38,375 nucleotides of DNA from positions 1-38,375 of the forward strand of contig PHCU01000035.1 in NCBI GenBank assembly GCA_002842345.1. The letters are read 5' to 3'. Positions 16,953 to 26,248 of this stretch are shown here, one piece after another. Origin of the DNA: Betaproteobacteria bacterium HGW-Betaproteobacteria-12. Lineage in GTDB: Bacteria; Pseudomonadota; Gammaproteobacteria; Burkholderiales; Rhodocyclaceae. A program made the position numbers and the translations under genes. The stretch's first letter is position 1, and each line of letters starts with the position of its first letter. The notes beneath the pieces were generated by a model. It made no database searches, was not told where the DNA came from, and saw only the letters and a program-made list of their open reading frames with translations.

Positions 16953-17722
16953 GCTACGCACCCAGTCTTGTCTCCATCGCCCCTCCCCTACTATCTGACG
17001 AAACTGTCGCGGGGCGCCCCACCCGAAATCTGGTCGATCTGCTGTATGACGGCTTCTACATGCTGATCCTCCTGCATCATCGCTGTGCTCCCAGAGATGC
17101 GGAAAGCTTTTCCGCGGACATCCAGAAATTTCTTGACCAGTTCGAGCGTACGGCAACAAAGCATCACTTCGGCAGCGAGGACATTTTCGACGCCAAGTAC
17201 GCTTTTTGCGCAGCCGTCGACGAAGCCGTACTGACTTCGCAGATGAACATCAGGGAGGTCTGGGAACGGCGACCACTGCAACTCGTCTTGTTCGGCGACC
17301 AACTGGCCGGCGAGCACTTTTTCGACAAGCTCGAGTCGGCACGCCATGGCGGTGCCGGTCGCATCAATTCGCTGGAAGTATTTCACCTGTGCCTGCTCAC
17401 CGGCTTCAAGGGCCGCTATCTGCTCGAAGGGCCGGAAAAACTGAAATACCTGACTGCCCAACTCGGTGAACAGATCGCCCATATCAAGGGGCGCGCCAGC
17501 CCCTTTGCGCCGCACTGGGCCGCACCGGACCGCATCACCAACGCGCTCAGGCGTGACATACCGTTCTGGGTCATTGCTTCCGTACTTGCCCTGTTCGGCC
17601 TGGTAGCCTACGTCGGCCTCGACTGGCACGCCAGCACCAGCGTTCAGGAAAGCATGGCGCACTTCCGCAACATCGTCCAGCTTGCCCCGCGCGCCCCAAG
17701 CCTGGCGATCACACTGCCCTGA
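16949..17722 (+). CDS. tssL: T6SS inner-membrane protein TssL (DotU), short form
   Basis: A 257-residue TssL. The cytoplasmic hook domain carries the family segments NLVDLLYDGFYMLILL, FDAKYAFCAAVDEAVLT and LEVFHLCLLTGFKGRYLLEG, and a single transmembrane helix spans about 205-224 followed by a short periplasmic tail. It lacks the C-terminal OmpA/peptidoglycan-binding domain of long TssL forms; the separate BON-OmpA protein at 18925-19725 probably supplies that function. The start ATG overlaps the tssK stop (ATGA). It is 94 bases before tssA. Confidence 0.94.
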   Translation: MSYAPSLVSIAPPLLSDETVAGRPTRNLVDLLYDGFYMLILLHHRCAPRDAESFSADIQKFLDQFERTATKHHFGSEDIFDAKYAFCAAVDEAVLTSQMNIREVWERRPLQLVLFGDQLAGEHFFDKLESARHGGAGRINSLEVFHLCLLTGFKGRYLLEGPEKLKYLTAQLGEQIAHIKGRASPFAPHWAAPDRITNALRRDIPFWVIASVLALFGLVAYVGLDWHASTSVQESMAHFRNIVQLAPRAPSLAITLP

Positions 17723-17816
17723 AGATGGCCAGGACCGACTGCCCCTGGTCGGCAAGCGAATGGCTTCGCTGCCCCTGGAGTGCTCTTCAATACGCCCTTG
17801 CTTTGCCGAGGTTCAC

Positions 17817-18896
17817 ATGACGCAACTCGAATTTCTCCTACAGCCCCTGGCGACCAGCGCTGGCCGTTGTGGCACGGATCTGATCTTCTCCAGCGAGTTC
17901 GATGCCATTCGCGACGCCCGCCGTTTCGACGATCCGTCGCTGGCTCAGGGAGAATGGGTAACACAGGTCAAGGAAGCAGAATGGGACAGGGTGATTCGCA
18001 ACTGCGAAGACATCCTGATCAACAAGTCGAAGGATCTGCGTGTCGCAGCCTGGCTGACGGAAGCGCGCGGCAAAACCGCCGGCCTGGCAGGACTTGGCGA
18101 TGGCTACCAGCTACTCGTCGGATTATGCGAAACATTCTGGGAGGATATTCACCCGCAGATTGACGATGGCGAACTGGATCAGCGTATCGGCACACTCGAC
18201 TGGCTCCTCAACCAAACGACGCAATTGATTCGCCAGACGCCACTGACCCTTTCCAGCAAGGGCAAGTTCTCCCTGATAGATCAGGAGTCCGCCCGCGCCA
18301 ATGCGCGAAACATCGAACGCAATCCCGAGCTGGCAGTTGAATACCAAGCAAGTACCTCAGTCACGCTGGAATCCTTCGATGCCGCCATCAGGGATACGCC
18401 CCCCCGGCGCTTTACCGAATGCATGACTGCGGCAGAAACATTGAAGGCCGCATTGACTGCCTTGCAAGCACTACTGGAGCAGCAACTGGGAGAGCATGCT
18501 CCCGCGTTTGGCCCGGCCTTCGAGGCACTCGATGACGCGCTTCGCTTCATCCGGAAGCATGGCGGCGAGTCCACAAAGCCAAGCCGGGCAGAAATCCCCA
18601 GCGACTTGCCAGGCAGTCCGAATGCCGTATTGTCGGAGCCTCAACCGCTAGTGCTGCCCGGCGGTGCGCCGCAATCCCGCGCACAGGCGATCCGCCAACT
18701 GCAGGAAATCGCTGCATTTTTCCGCCGCAACGAACCGCACAGCCCGGTCGCCTACCTCGCCGACAAGGCCGCCCACTGGGCAAGCATGCCGCTGCACGAA
18801 TGGCTCCGTACCGTAGTCAAGGATGATGCCGCCCTGTCTCGGATGGAAGAACTACTGGGTGTCGAGCAACTGCGGGCCGAAGCAGGCGAGAACTGA
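17817..18896 (+). CDS. tssA: T6SS tail assembly protein TssA
   Basis: A 359-residue TssA. The N-terminal ImpA_N domain (about 1-130) has CEDILINKSKDLRVAAWLTEA and GLCETFWEDIHP; the C-terminus has RQLQEIAAFFRRNEPHSPVAYLADKAAHWASMPLHEWL, the VasJ/ImpA-related C-terminal segment of one TssA class. TssA primes baseplate and coordinates tube and sheath extension. GAGG lies 6 bases before the ATG. It is the last gene of the plus-strand operon and converges with the OmpA gene 28 bases away; no terminator is visible between them. Confidence 0.9.
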   Translation: MTQLEFLLQPLATSAGRCGTDLIFSSEFDAIRDARRFDDPSLAQGEWVTQVKEAEWDRVIRNCEDILINKSKDLRVAAWLTEARGKTAGLAGLGDGYQLLVGLCETFWEDIHPQIDDGELDQRIGTLDWLLNQTTQLIRQTPLTLSSKGKFSLIDQESARANARNIERNPELAVEYQASTSVTLESFDAAIRDTPPRRFTECMTAAETLKAALTALQALLEQQLGEHAPAFGPAFEALDDALRFIRKHGGESTKPSRAEIPSDLPGSPNAVLSEPQPLVLPGGAPQSRAQAIRQLQEIAAFFRRNEPHSPVAYLADKAAHWASMPLHEWLRTVVKDDAALSRMEELLGVEQLRAEAGEN

Positions 18897-18924
18897 GGCG
18901 ATCGACGGAGTGCCATCACAGCAA

Positions 18925-19725
18925 TCAATTGACCAGCCTGAACTCGATGCGTCGATTCTTGGCTCGCCCCTCGGCCGTCTCATTCGCTGCTACCGGGTGA
19001 TCGGGCCCTGAACCCAGAGCATTCAGAGTCTCACTCGGCACACCGCGCTCGATCAGGTAATTGCGTACCGTACCGGCCCGCGCCAGGCTAAGCCCGATAT
19101 TGGCCAGGCGGTTGCCGCTGCTGTCGGTATGCCCGATAACCTGAAGACGCGGCGTACCAATCTGCTTGATGGCGACAAGCATCTCGTCCAGGATAGCTCG
19201 GCCGTGGAGCGTCAGCGTGGCGGAACCGCTTTCAAACTCGACCACACGATTCGACAGCGTGTCGTCGAGCAGGCTCTGCCCCCCTCCCGCTGCCACGACA
19301 AGCGCATTATCGATGCTATAGGTCGGATTCAGAGCCGTCGCCATGTCGCTGACCACTTGCTGGCGCAGCGCCTCGTTGGGGACATTGCCGCGAATGGCTA
19401 CCTGGGTGCCATTGATATTCAGCTGTCCTTTACGCACTTGCTTGAGGTTCGGTCCCAGCAGCTTGGTCATGTTCTCTGTCCAGTTGGGTGGCGGGACGAC
19501 ACCGCCCACCTCCAGCCGGTCAATCACATTCGCCGCACCGTAGAGCTCCCGCAACTTGCCAAGTACCGCGGCACGTGCAGACTCGTCGGGCACCGTGCCG
19601 GCAATGGTGACCTTCCCTGCCTCGACCTTGCCGACCTCTGGCTGATTCTGCTCAGCGGCACGGGCACCGGCCAGCGCCAACAGCAGCATCGAACTGATCG
19701 CGAGCGTACGTAGTTTCATATTCAT
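18925..19725 (-). CDS. Double-BON plus OmpA-domain envelope protein, T6SS peptidoglycan anchor
   Basis: A 266-residue exported protein with a signal peptide (about 1-23, ending ARA-A). Two BON-like modules follow (about 37-72, VTIAGTVPDESARAAVLGKL, and about 100-145, VAIRGNVPNEALRQQVVSDM), then an OmpA C-terminal domain (about 160-266) with the peptidoglycan-binding signature VIGHTDSSGN, LSLARAGTVRNYL and a terminal NRRIEFRL. It is the last gene of the tagX-like to tagF operon, overlapping tagF by four bases. It probably stands in for the peptidoglycan domain missing from TssL (the TagL role), and has the architecture of ArfA-like OmpA proteins. Confidence 0.85.
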   Translation of the reverse strand: MNMKLRTLAISSMLLLALAGARAAEQNQPEVGKVEAGKVTIAGTVPDESARAAVLGKLRELYGAANVIDRLEVGGVVPPPNWTENMTKLLGPNLKQVRKGQLNINGTQVAIRGNVPNEALRQQVVSDMATALNPTYSIDNALVVAAGGGQSLLDDTLSNRVVEFESGSATLTLHGRAILDEMLVAIKQIGTPRLQVIGHTDSSGNRLANIGLSLARAGTVRNYLIERGVPSETLNALGSGPDHPVAANETAEGRAKNRRIEFRLVN

Positions 19726-20705
19726 TCCCCCAAAAAGACTTCGCGGAAGGTGCTGATCGCCAACTCGAGGCTGATCGCCGGCTGGGCGAGATATGCCGAC
19801 AGTTTGGCAATGCCGTAATCACTGGAGATTGCGGACTGTTCGTCGACCCATTCCGGATCGATCAAGGCGATGCTACGACCGCTTGTTGCTTCCGGTGCCA
19901 TGGCCTCGAGCAGCGTTGCCGACGCCGCCCCGTTAAAGCCGAGCACCAGGCGCGGCATCTCGGCAGTGCGCTCGATGATGACCTGCATCTCGACAGTAGT
20001 GCGGCGCAGGAAGGCGGAGACGAGATAGAGCCACAGCCCGGCCACCAGATTGCGATGACGCTCATCCGTCGGCAACGGCAGAACGAGATCCTTCTCGATG
20101 CTCGGTGTGCCCTGACCAAGAACCGGACGCATCAGGATGCCAATGGCCAGGATGATGCGCCTGATTGGCTCGCTACTCGCCAGCGCCAGCATGTCGGCCA
20201 GCGCATCCAGTGTGGTGCGGCGGACGAAATTGCCGAGGGGATCGGCCTCGATGGCTGTCGCAAAATCGCTCGCGCAATTCAATGCGTCTAGTTCCTCGAA
20301 CAATTGCCCGACATCGGCGCCGCCAACTCCTGCTTCCGATATCCGGGCCAAAGCGGCAAACGAGTGGCCAAGGCCAACCGGTGCACAGCGAAACATCAAC
20401 GAATCTTCGCGTTCGACAGTTGCGGCAGTAATAAACGGAAAGCGTCGCCCGGAAGCATCTCCGCTCGGACGCAGGTGGCCGACCACGGACAAGCGGCTGC
20501 GCGCGCCAACGAAAGCAAAATCGAAGGCCCCGGCTGTGTCATAGGCCATTTTCCAACGGGAATCTTCCGAAAGCAGTTCCATCGCCCGCGATGCCCAGCG
20601 GTCAAGTACGCTGATCAGCTGGTGCTGACCGGCGCCCTTGACGAAGTCGCCGCGCGATGGAATTTTGCCAAAGCAGGTGGCTGGCGAATAAATCCCGTTG
20701 CTCAT
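19722..20705 (-). CDS. tagF: TagF-family T6SS regulator
   Basis: A 327-residue protein starting with the TagF/ImpM signature, 'CFGKIPSRGDFVK' (11-23), with LDRWASRAM, WKMAYDTAGAFDFAF and GRRFPFITA in the first 100 residues. TagF is known elsewhere as a post-translational repressor of T6SS acting with or instead of the threonine phosphorylation pathway. Here no ppkA, pppA or fha gene accompanies it and there is no fused phosphatase domain. It overlaps both neighbours by ATGA, with tssM upstream and the OmpA gene downstream. The C-terminal half is less conserved. Confidence 0.88.
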   Translation of the reverse strand: MSNGIYSPATCFGKIPSRGDFVKGAGQHQLISVLDRWASRAMELLSEDSRWKMAYDTAGAFDFAFVGARSRLSVVGHLRPSGDASGRRFPFITAATVEREDSLMFRCAPVGLGHSFAALARISEAGVGGADVGQLFEELDALNCASDFATAIEADPLGNFVRRTTLDALADMLALASSEPIRRIILAIGILMRPVLGQGTPSIEKDLVLPLPTDERHRNLVAGLWLYLVSAFLRRTTVEMQVIIERTAEMPRLVLGFNGAASATLLEAMAPEATSGRSIALIDPEWVDEQSAISSDYGIAKLSAYLAQPAISLELAISTFREVFLGE

Positions 20706-23700
20706 TGCGCCCCCCCGGCCTGGGCAAGCGCCTCCCCGCTAGTGGCCTGCGGCGCCACCACGCCCGTCATGAGCGCCGACGAGCCGCCCGCGTCAACGAC
20801 GACTCTCGGCAAAGCCAGACCTGCCATGCCACGCCCCCCTGCTCCCTCGTCATTCTGGCCGGAAGCTTGGGCTTGCACGCTGCTCAACAGGCGGAGATCG
20901 GTACTGATGCTCAAACCGTCGCCGTTCCAGGACAAACGGAATGTCCCATCGTTCTGGCGCGAGCGCTCTGCCGCATTGATCATTTTTTCAAGACCGAAGC
21001 GCCCCGGGAAATTGACCACTTCGATGACTCTCCCCTCAAAAGTCGTTGCGACAATTCTGGCGCCAGGGCTTCCAGCTGGATTTGGCCAGACGAAGTTGGC
21101 CCATTGCGCCGCGCCATTTCGATAAGCCAGCTTCTGACCATCGATCTCAATGACATAGCCGGTCGTTCCCGGTGCCGCTTGCGGACGCAACATGAACACG
21201 GTTTGCGCCTCCCCACCGGCGGAACTGCCGCGATCTGCCGCCGCCCCACCTTCCAGCGGAGAGACCCAACGGGCGAAGTCATTCATGAATTCCGCATGCA
21301 GGGTCAGGCCTATATCCCCCCAGGTACGCGGCGTGATCGTGTTGCCGCGGCGAACCACCAAGGCTCCCATCGAGGCTTCGACGAATTTGGCTATCGCCCC
21401 TTCCGGACCGAATACCTGGGCGATCTCGACTGGCGAAGCCTCGATGTTCGAAGCCGGCGAGAACGGATACTTGATCGCCAGTTTGCGGCTGAAGGGCTCG
21501 TAAACCTGCGCCTCCCAGGTCTTGTTCAAATCCTCCGCCGCCGGCCGGACGATCGCTGCATAGGACTGCAGCAGCGGCCGCAGCAACAGCGGACGCAGCA
21601 CCGCCCGCTGGTTGTCCGGCATGCCGGTAAGCATCTGTTCGTCGACAAAGCGCAGGGTTTCCGCCAATTCTGAATTTCCGCCATCAATCGTCTCGCGCAT
21701 CAGCATCAATGCCCCTTGCCCGGGATCGCCCTGATTCTTCAGGTTGTTGAGGCGCGTTCGTACCTTGGACAATTGTTTGAGATAGGTTTCCAGCATCGGA
21801 TCACTCTTGTCGCGCGGCATCACCAAACGGGCAAAACCGGCAAACTCCCTGCCGATCGGCCCCATCGGCACTTCCGTGTTGCGGGCCGAGACATTGACGT
21901 CGACCTGAACACGGCTCGGCGACATCTGCAGGACCGATCGCTTGAACCACTCGATGAACCCCTGCTGCGCCCGCGCCAGGCCAACGTTGGCAAGAGCCGG
22001 GTTATCCCAGGCCGTCTGGTCGAAAATACTCTTGACCAGCGTACCGAGCGGCGAATTCTGCGTATCGCCAAGCCGGTTCATGGCCTCTACGGCTTCGGGG
22101 AAGGTAGCAAATGACGCGACGCTGACTCCCTGAACGAAATTTTTCCACTCCTCGGCGTAATCCCGCTTGTACATGGCGATCAGGGATTTCTGGATCTGTT
22201 CGGGACTACCTTCCAGCGTCAGGTCGTCCTGGGTCGAGGTCCGCAAGACCCAGTCGGTATTTTTCTGCTCACTGGTCGCTGCCTCCTTGATCGCCGCCTG
22301 GACATACTCGCGCCACGCCTCGACGGTAAATGCGCCCGAAACGACATGGCTGCCCGCGACCAGCGCGGCATTGTCCGGGCCGACGATACTGGCCACGGTA
22401 AGGGGGGCAAAGCGGGTCGAAGCACGCGCCTTGATCTCACCATAAACGCGCTCGGCAGCCGGCATGCCACGGACAACCCGGCGCAATTTGTCACGGACAT
22501 CGTCGACCAGTACCAGATTGGTCTCGATCGTTGGCCAGTCCGGTCGAGCCGCCTGTTCGAGATGAAACGACAGGATCCGACCGGCCGAGCGGATCATCTG
22601 CTCGCGCGACATCGTGCCGCGGTTGGCTTCCAGCCAGCCACGCCAGAAGCGCGTGATCTGGTCGGACAGATGGCCGACGTCAACATGCTCGCGATCAGCC
22701 AGCATCAAATAGGTTTTCAGCGCGTTGTAGCCATCCTCGACATGCGACGGCACGGCATCCTTGTAGGTACGGACAGCGACTTTCCTCAAGTTCTCCGCTT
22801 CGCCGCCGGCTGCTTCGGGCTTGAGGCGCTCGCCATTGGCATTGACCTCCATGAGGAAGCTCTCCAAGCCTTCCTGGACCGGCACAAGCATGATATTGGC
22901 AACCCCGGAAAAATACTCCTCGCGCAACCGATTGGCCATGCGCTCGCCCTGATAGAGGCCAAGACCGATCGACAGCGGGTGATCGGCGTTGAAGCGATCG
23001 AGTTGCGCCAGGCGATCCTGAATGATCTCCAGAGCTTCCAGGCGCGATTGCAAGTCGATGCGCCCTTCCTGAATCTTTACTGCCTTGGCGATATCTTGCG
23101 CAACGTTATGCAGCAGGCTGCGGTTATTCAGATACGACCAGCTCCAGCCACCAAGGGCCAAGCCTAGTCCGCACAGGGCACCGAGAACGGCAAATTGGCG
23201 CAGCCTGGCCTTGGCCCGCGTCGTATGCTGGCGGACCAGATTGCGATCGGGAAAAATAATCTTGGAAAACAAGTCCTTGAGGAAGTAACCATGACTCAGC
23301 GCAGTGCGCACCGGCACCGCTCCAGCTCCCGCCAGCGAAAATTTCTTCAGGATGCGCTCGTTGGAGATCGGCTTGATGTCCGCCCCCTGGATCGCGGAAG
23401 TGATGTAAAAACCGCGGAATACCGGCTTGAACTGGAATGGATTCTCCTCAAACAGGGTAGCGATGAAGGCTTGCAACGCCGGCTTGATGGCAGCGAATTC
23501 CGAGGGAAAGGTAAGCAGGCCGGGCAGCGCGTTGTCCCCCTGCACACGCGACAACTGAGCCACGCTCATCGCTCTCAGCCCCTCATAAAGCTCGTCGAAA
23601 TGCCGCTCGAACAGGCTGATCAGTTCATTGCCGCTGGCCTGCTCATAAGGAATGGTAGCCCCCCAAACACGATCCCTCTCGTTCCAGTCGAGGTCGAGGA

Positions 23701-24526
23701 AAAAATCATGGAAGCCCGGGATCAGGTCAACTTTGGTAAACAGAACGTAGACCGGTGCATAAACTTCAAGCTTTTCCGTCAGTTCCTGCACCCGCTGACG
23801 CAGATTCTTGGCCAGGCTGATGGCGAAACCGGGCGAATTGCCCATCAATTCGCCGATACTGACCGTAACGATGATGCCGTTGATCGGTGCCCGCGAACGG
23901 TGCTTCTTTAGCAATCCCAGAAAACCGAGCCATTCCTCGCGATCCTCCTCGTGGACCGAATAACGCCCGGCGGTATCAAGCAGAATCCCCTCAGTGGTAA
24001 AGAACCAGTCGCAATTACGGGTTCCGCCGATTCCCTTGATGATGGCATTGCCACCGTCGTCAAAGGGAAACTTGAGGCCGGAATTGACGATGGCCGTACT
24101 CTTGCCGGCCGCAGGATTGCCGATCGTGATGTACCAGGGCAACTCATACAGCGCCTCCGAACCGGACATCTGGCCCAGTTTGGACGTTTTGATCGTCTTC
24201 ACCGCCGCATGCATCCGCTGCTTGAGCGTTTCGATCTCGGCTGCCCCGGCAACGCCTGCCCGCTTTTGCGCAGCGTCGCCCTGCTGCTCGAGCATCGAGC
24301 CGATGGCCTCCCCCGCCTGACGGGCACGCTGGCGGCGAACCAGCCAGACAACCGCCCAGGCAAGCAAAATGGCGGTGCTGGCGATAACCGCCCAGAGCAT
24401 CGCCACCTTGAGCGTCTTGGCGCCAAGGAAGAAAAATGCCGTCACGGCAACGATGCCGATAAAGGACAGGAAACGGGAGTCAGTCAGTAGGGAACGGATT
24501 CTGGACATTGCGCTGGCGGGTTCCAT
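20702..24526 (-). CDS. tssM: T6SS inner-membrane protein TssM (IcmF)
   Basis: A 1274-residue IcmF-family protein forming the trans-envelope channel with TssJ and TssL. Two transmembrane helices lie at about 18-37 and 42-62, followed by a cytoplasmic GTPase-like domain with Walker A GNPAAGKS (136-143) and LLDTAGRY, a third helix near 430, and a long periplasmic part ending in the TssJ-binding C-terminal domain (LRPQAAPGTTGYVIEIDGQKL, FVWPN). The Walker A is intact, so an ATP- or GTP-binding TssM is expected. I chose ATG 24526, which overlaps the previous stop by one base (TGATG); an ATG at 24508 is possible. Confidence 0.95.
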   Translation of the reverse strand: MEPASAMSRIRSLLTDSRFLSFIGIVAVTAFFFLGAKTLKVAMLWAVIASTAILLAWAVVWLVRRQRARQAGEAIGSMLEQQGDAAQKRAGVAGAAEIETLKQRMHAAVKTIKTSKLGQMSGSEALYELPWYITIGNPAAGKSTAIVNSGLKFPFDDGGNAIIKGIGGTRNCDWFFTTEGILLDTAGRYSVHEEDREEWLGFLGLLKKHRSRAPINGIIVTVSIGELMGNSPGFAISLAKNLRQRVQELTEKLEVYAPVYVLFTKVDLIPGFHDFFLDLDWNERDRVWGATIPYEQASGNELISLFERHFDELYEGLRAMSVAQLSRVQGDNALPGLLTFPSEFAAIKPALQAFIATLFEENPFQFKPVFRGFYITSAIQGADIKPISNERILKKFSLAGAGAVPVRTALSHGYFLKDLFSKIIFPDRNLVRQHTTRAKARLRQFAVLGALCGLGLALGGWSWSYLNNRSLLHNVAQDIAKAVKIQEGRIDLQSRLEALEIIQDRLAQLDRFNADHPLSIGLGLYQGERMANRLREEYFSGVANIMLVPVQEGLESFLMEVNANGERLKPEAAGGEAENLRKVAVRTYKDAVPSHVEDGYNALKTYLMLADREHVDVGHLSDQITRFWRGWLEANRGTMSREQMIRSAGRILSFHLEQAARPDWPTIETNLVLVDDVRDKLRRVVRGMPAAERVYGEIKARASTRFAPLTVASIVGPDNAALVAGSHVVSGAFTVEAWREYVQAAIKEAATSEQKNTDWVLRTSTQDDLTLEGSPEQIQKSLIAMYKRDYAEEWKNFVQGVSVASFATFPEAVEAMNRLGDTQNSPLGTLVKSIFDQTAWDNPALANVGLARAQQGFIEWFKRSVLQMSPSRVQVDVNVSARNTEVPMGPIGREFAGFARLVMPRDKSDPMLETYLKQLSKVRTRLNNLKNQGDPGQGALMLMRETIDGGNSELAETLRFVDEQMLTGMPDNQRAVLRPLLLRPLLQSYAAIVRPAAEDLNKTWEAQVYEPFSRKLAIKYPFSPASNIEASPVEIAQVFGPEGAIAKFVEASMGALVVRRGNTITPRTWGDIGLTLHAEFMNDFARWVSPLEGGAAADRGSSAGGEAQTVFMLRPQAAPGTTGYVIEIDGQKLAYRNGAAQWANFVWPNPAGSPGARIVATTFEGRVIEVVNFPGRFGLEKMINAAERSRQNDGTFRLSWNGDGLSISTDLRLLSSVQAQASGQNDEGAGGRGMAGLALPRVVVDAGGSSALMTGVVAPQATSGEALAQAGGAQ

Positions 24527-25947
24527 CAAATGCTGCAGGGTTCGGGATCGACAGGCGGGCTGCACGGCATGGCAAGAAGCACCGCCCGCTCCCGATCGTG
24601 CTGATTGCTTAAACAGAGGACCGGTGCGTCGACGGCAAGCACCTTTTCACGTGCACAGGCCAGCGCAATCAGGCTGCCGACCGGTGCCAGCGCGCCATTG
24701 ACCGTCCCGGTGGGCAAACAGTCCTCGATCGGGTCGAAATGCGGAAAAGTCGCCCCAAGGCCCTCTAGCATTTCCGTGAGATGCCTAGCACGATGATCCA
24801 CATCGGAAACTGCCGCCATTACCTTGGAAGCCGCGATTCCGCGGATGTCGAGCAAACCGGTGACGAGTTGCTCGATCAACGATCCGCCGATCCGACCAGC
24901 GGCATGTACCGATTTGTCGCGGATCCCGAGGCTGACTCGGCTGATGATCGCGCTGTCGGTCGCATCGAGCCGTTCGCGCGTTTTCTCCGTTGCCAGCAGA
25001 AGCACTGCCGCCCCCTCACCTGGAATCAGCCGGTCCTGGTGGCGGGCGGTAAACAGAATGTTTCCCGCCTCCCACGACTCAATGCTCTGCGGATCGACGG
25101 CAGACGCCGCGGCAGCCAGCATGATCAGATCGTTATCAGCGGGGTTTCTATTGGCCTCGAGAATCACCTCATCCAGCTGTCGCATAGCCTCGGCATCGCT
25201 GACGGCCGGAATCAAGGAAATATCGAGATCGGCCTCAGCCACCGGCGCCCAGTCCCGCGTACGAAGCCAGGCCCGCAATTCAGGAAAATTGGCGCGCTCC
25301 CAGCCAGCGGGGATTAGCCAAATCACTTGCAGGCCAATTCGTCCGGGATGTCGTTCAAGCAGCGTCGCAATGCTCGCACAGGCCTGTTCCAGGACAGCAT
25401 CGAGCAATGCCAGAGCCCGAAGCACATCCGATTGCTCGACGAACCGGGTCAGACCAACGTGGTTTTCAAGTACCTCGTCCATCATGGCCGCGAGGTCCAG
25501 TTCGCCGACTTGCGCTGCGAAAACCGGAAATCCATCGCGATCGACCAGCCGGGAATTGGGCTCCGGCCGCTTGCCGGAAGCGATCGCCGCCAAAATCTCG
25601 TCGGCCGACTTACCGCCCGCTGAGGTCACAAAGGCGTCGATCAAGTGCAGGGCAAAACGGCGTTCAGCCGCCGCCGTCTTGGCATGACGCCCGGCCAGCG
25701 GATCATCGTCAACATGCAGGGTGCTTGTCACTGGTACCCCCTTCGGATCATTGGCGAGATGCTCGATAAACCCGCGCAACAACCAATAGCCGCCGATCAG
25801 GGCCAGCGGCAAGGCACCAAGATAGAGGATCAGTTCAAGTCGCTCGGGTTGATGATCATTGGACTGCCACCAAGCGAGGACCAGGGCCCAGACGATCGCC
25901 ACTGTCAGCAGGCTGCCGCCAAGCACTTTAAAAACCGTCGATTGCAT
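24526..25947 (-). CDS. Membrane-anchored ketosynthase-like (thiolase-fold) T6SS accessory protein
   Basis: A 473-residue protein with two N-terminal transmembrane helices (about 8-28 and 38-57) and a cytoplasmic domain resembling beta-ketoacyl synthases: FPVFAAQVGELD and the following helix (140-190), the IPGEGAAVLLL strand (308-318) and a closing half with ALAPVG and LCLSNQHDRERAVLLAM (419-460). All three catalytic positions look lost: the Cys motif aligns to PAVSD (247-251), the first His region to SDVDHRA (381-387) and the second to TVNGALAPVG (415-424). It lies between PAAR and tssM, and its stop overlaps the tssM start. ATG 25947 has GGGGGTG about 4 bases upstream; a GTG at 26010 would run into the PAAR gene. 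The fold assignment is by eye; the function is unknown, perhaps a scaffold on TssM. Confidence 0.6.
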   Translation of the reverse strand: MQSTVFKVLGGSLLTVAIVWALVLAWWQSNDHQPERLELILYLGALPLALIGGYWLLRGFIEHLANDPKGVPVTSTLHVDDDPLAGRHAKTAAAERRFALHLIDAFVTSAGGKSADEILAAIASGKRPEPNSRLVDRDGFPVFAAQVGELDLAAMMDEVLENHVGLTRFVEQSDVLRALALLDAVLEQACASIATLLERHPGRIGLQVIWLIPAGWERANFPELRAWLRTRDWAPVAEADLDISLIPAVSDAEAMRQLDEVILEANRNPADNDLIMLAAAASAVDPQSIESWEAGNILFTARHQDRLIPGEGAAVLLLATEKTRERLDATDSAIISRVSLGIRDKSVHAAGRIGGSLIEQLVTGLLDIRGIAASKVMAAVSDVDHRARHLTEMLEGLGATFPHFDPIEDCLPTGTVNGALAPVGSLIALACAREKVLAVDAPVLCLSNQHDRERAVLLAMPCSPPVDPEPCSI

Positions 25948-25964
25948 CAACACCCCCGGCCAAC

Positions 25965-26231
25965 TCAGTCCGTTGTCATTGACTGACTGGCGATCAATGC
26001 GGCCCCGCACGCCGTCAGATCACCATGTCTGGCTGCGGGCCGGCCGTCGATCAATGCCGTCGGATCGCCAGTTGCGATCGTCGTTACGCTACCGTGGCCC
26101 TTCTTTGGACAGGTCACCCGGTCACCGACTCGGGCAATACCCTTACCGTTACAGTCGCTCGATTCCGAAGCCGAAATAACGACACCACCGTGACTCGTCT
26201 TGTCACCCAATAATATGAAAGGTCTGCTCAT
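25965..26231 (-). CDS. PAAR spike-tip protein
   Basis: An 88-residue stand-alone PAAR protein that sharpens the VgrG tip and can recruit cargo. It shows the three repeat-like motifs: DKTSHGGVVI near the start, VGDRVTCPKKGHG in the middle and ARHGDLTACGAALIASQ at the end, with the Cys and His residues that bind the tip metal. No effector extension is fused. It lies 17 bases after the TagX-like gene and 17 bases before the ketosynthase-like gene. It is encoded 21 kb from vgrG. Confidence 0.92.
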   Translation of the reverse strand: MSRPFILLGDKTSHGGVVISASESSDCNGKGIARVGDRVTCPKKGHGSVTTIATGDPTALIDGRPAARHGDLTACGAALIASQSMTTD

Positions 26232-26248
26232 CGATTATTCCAATGAAT

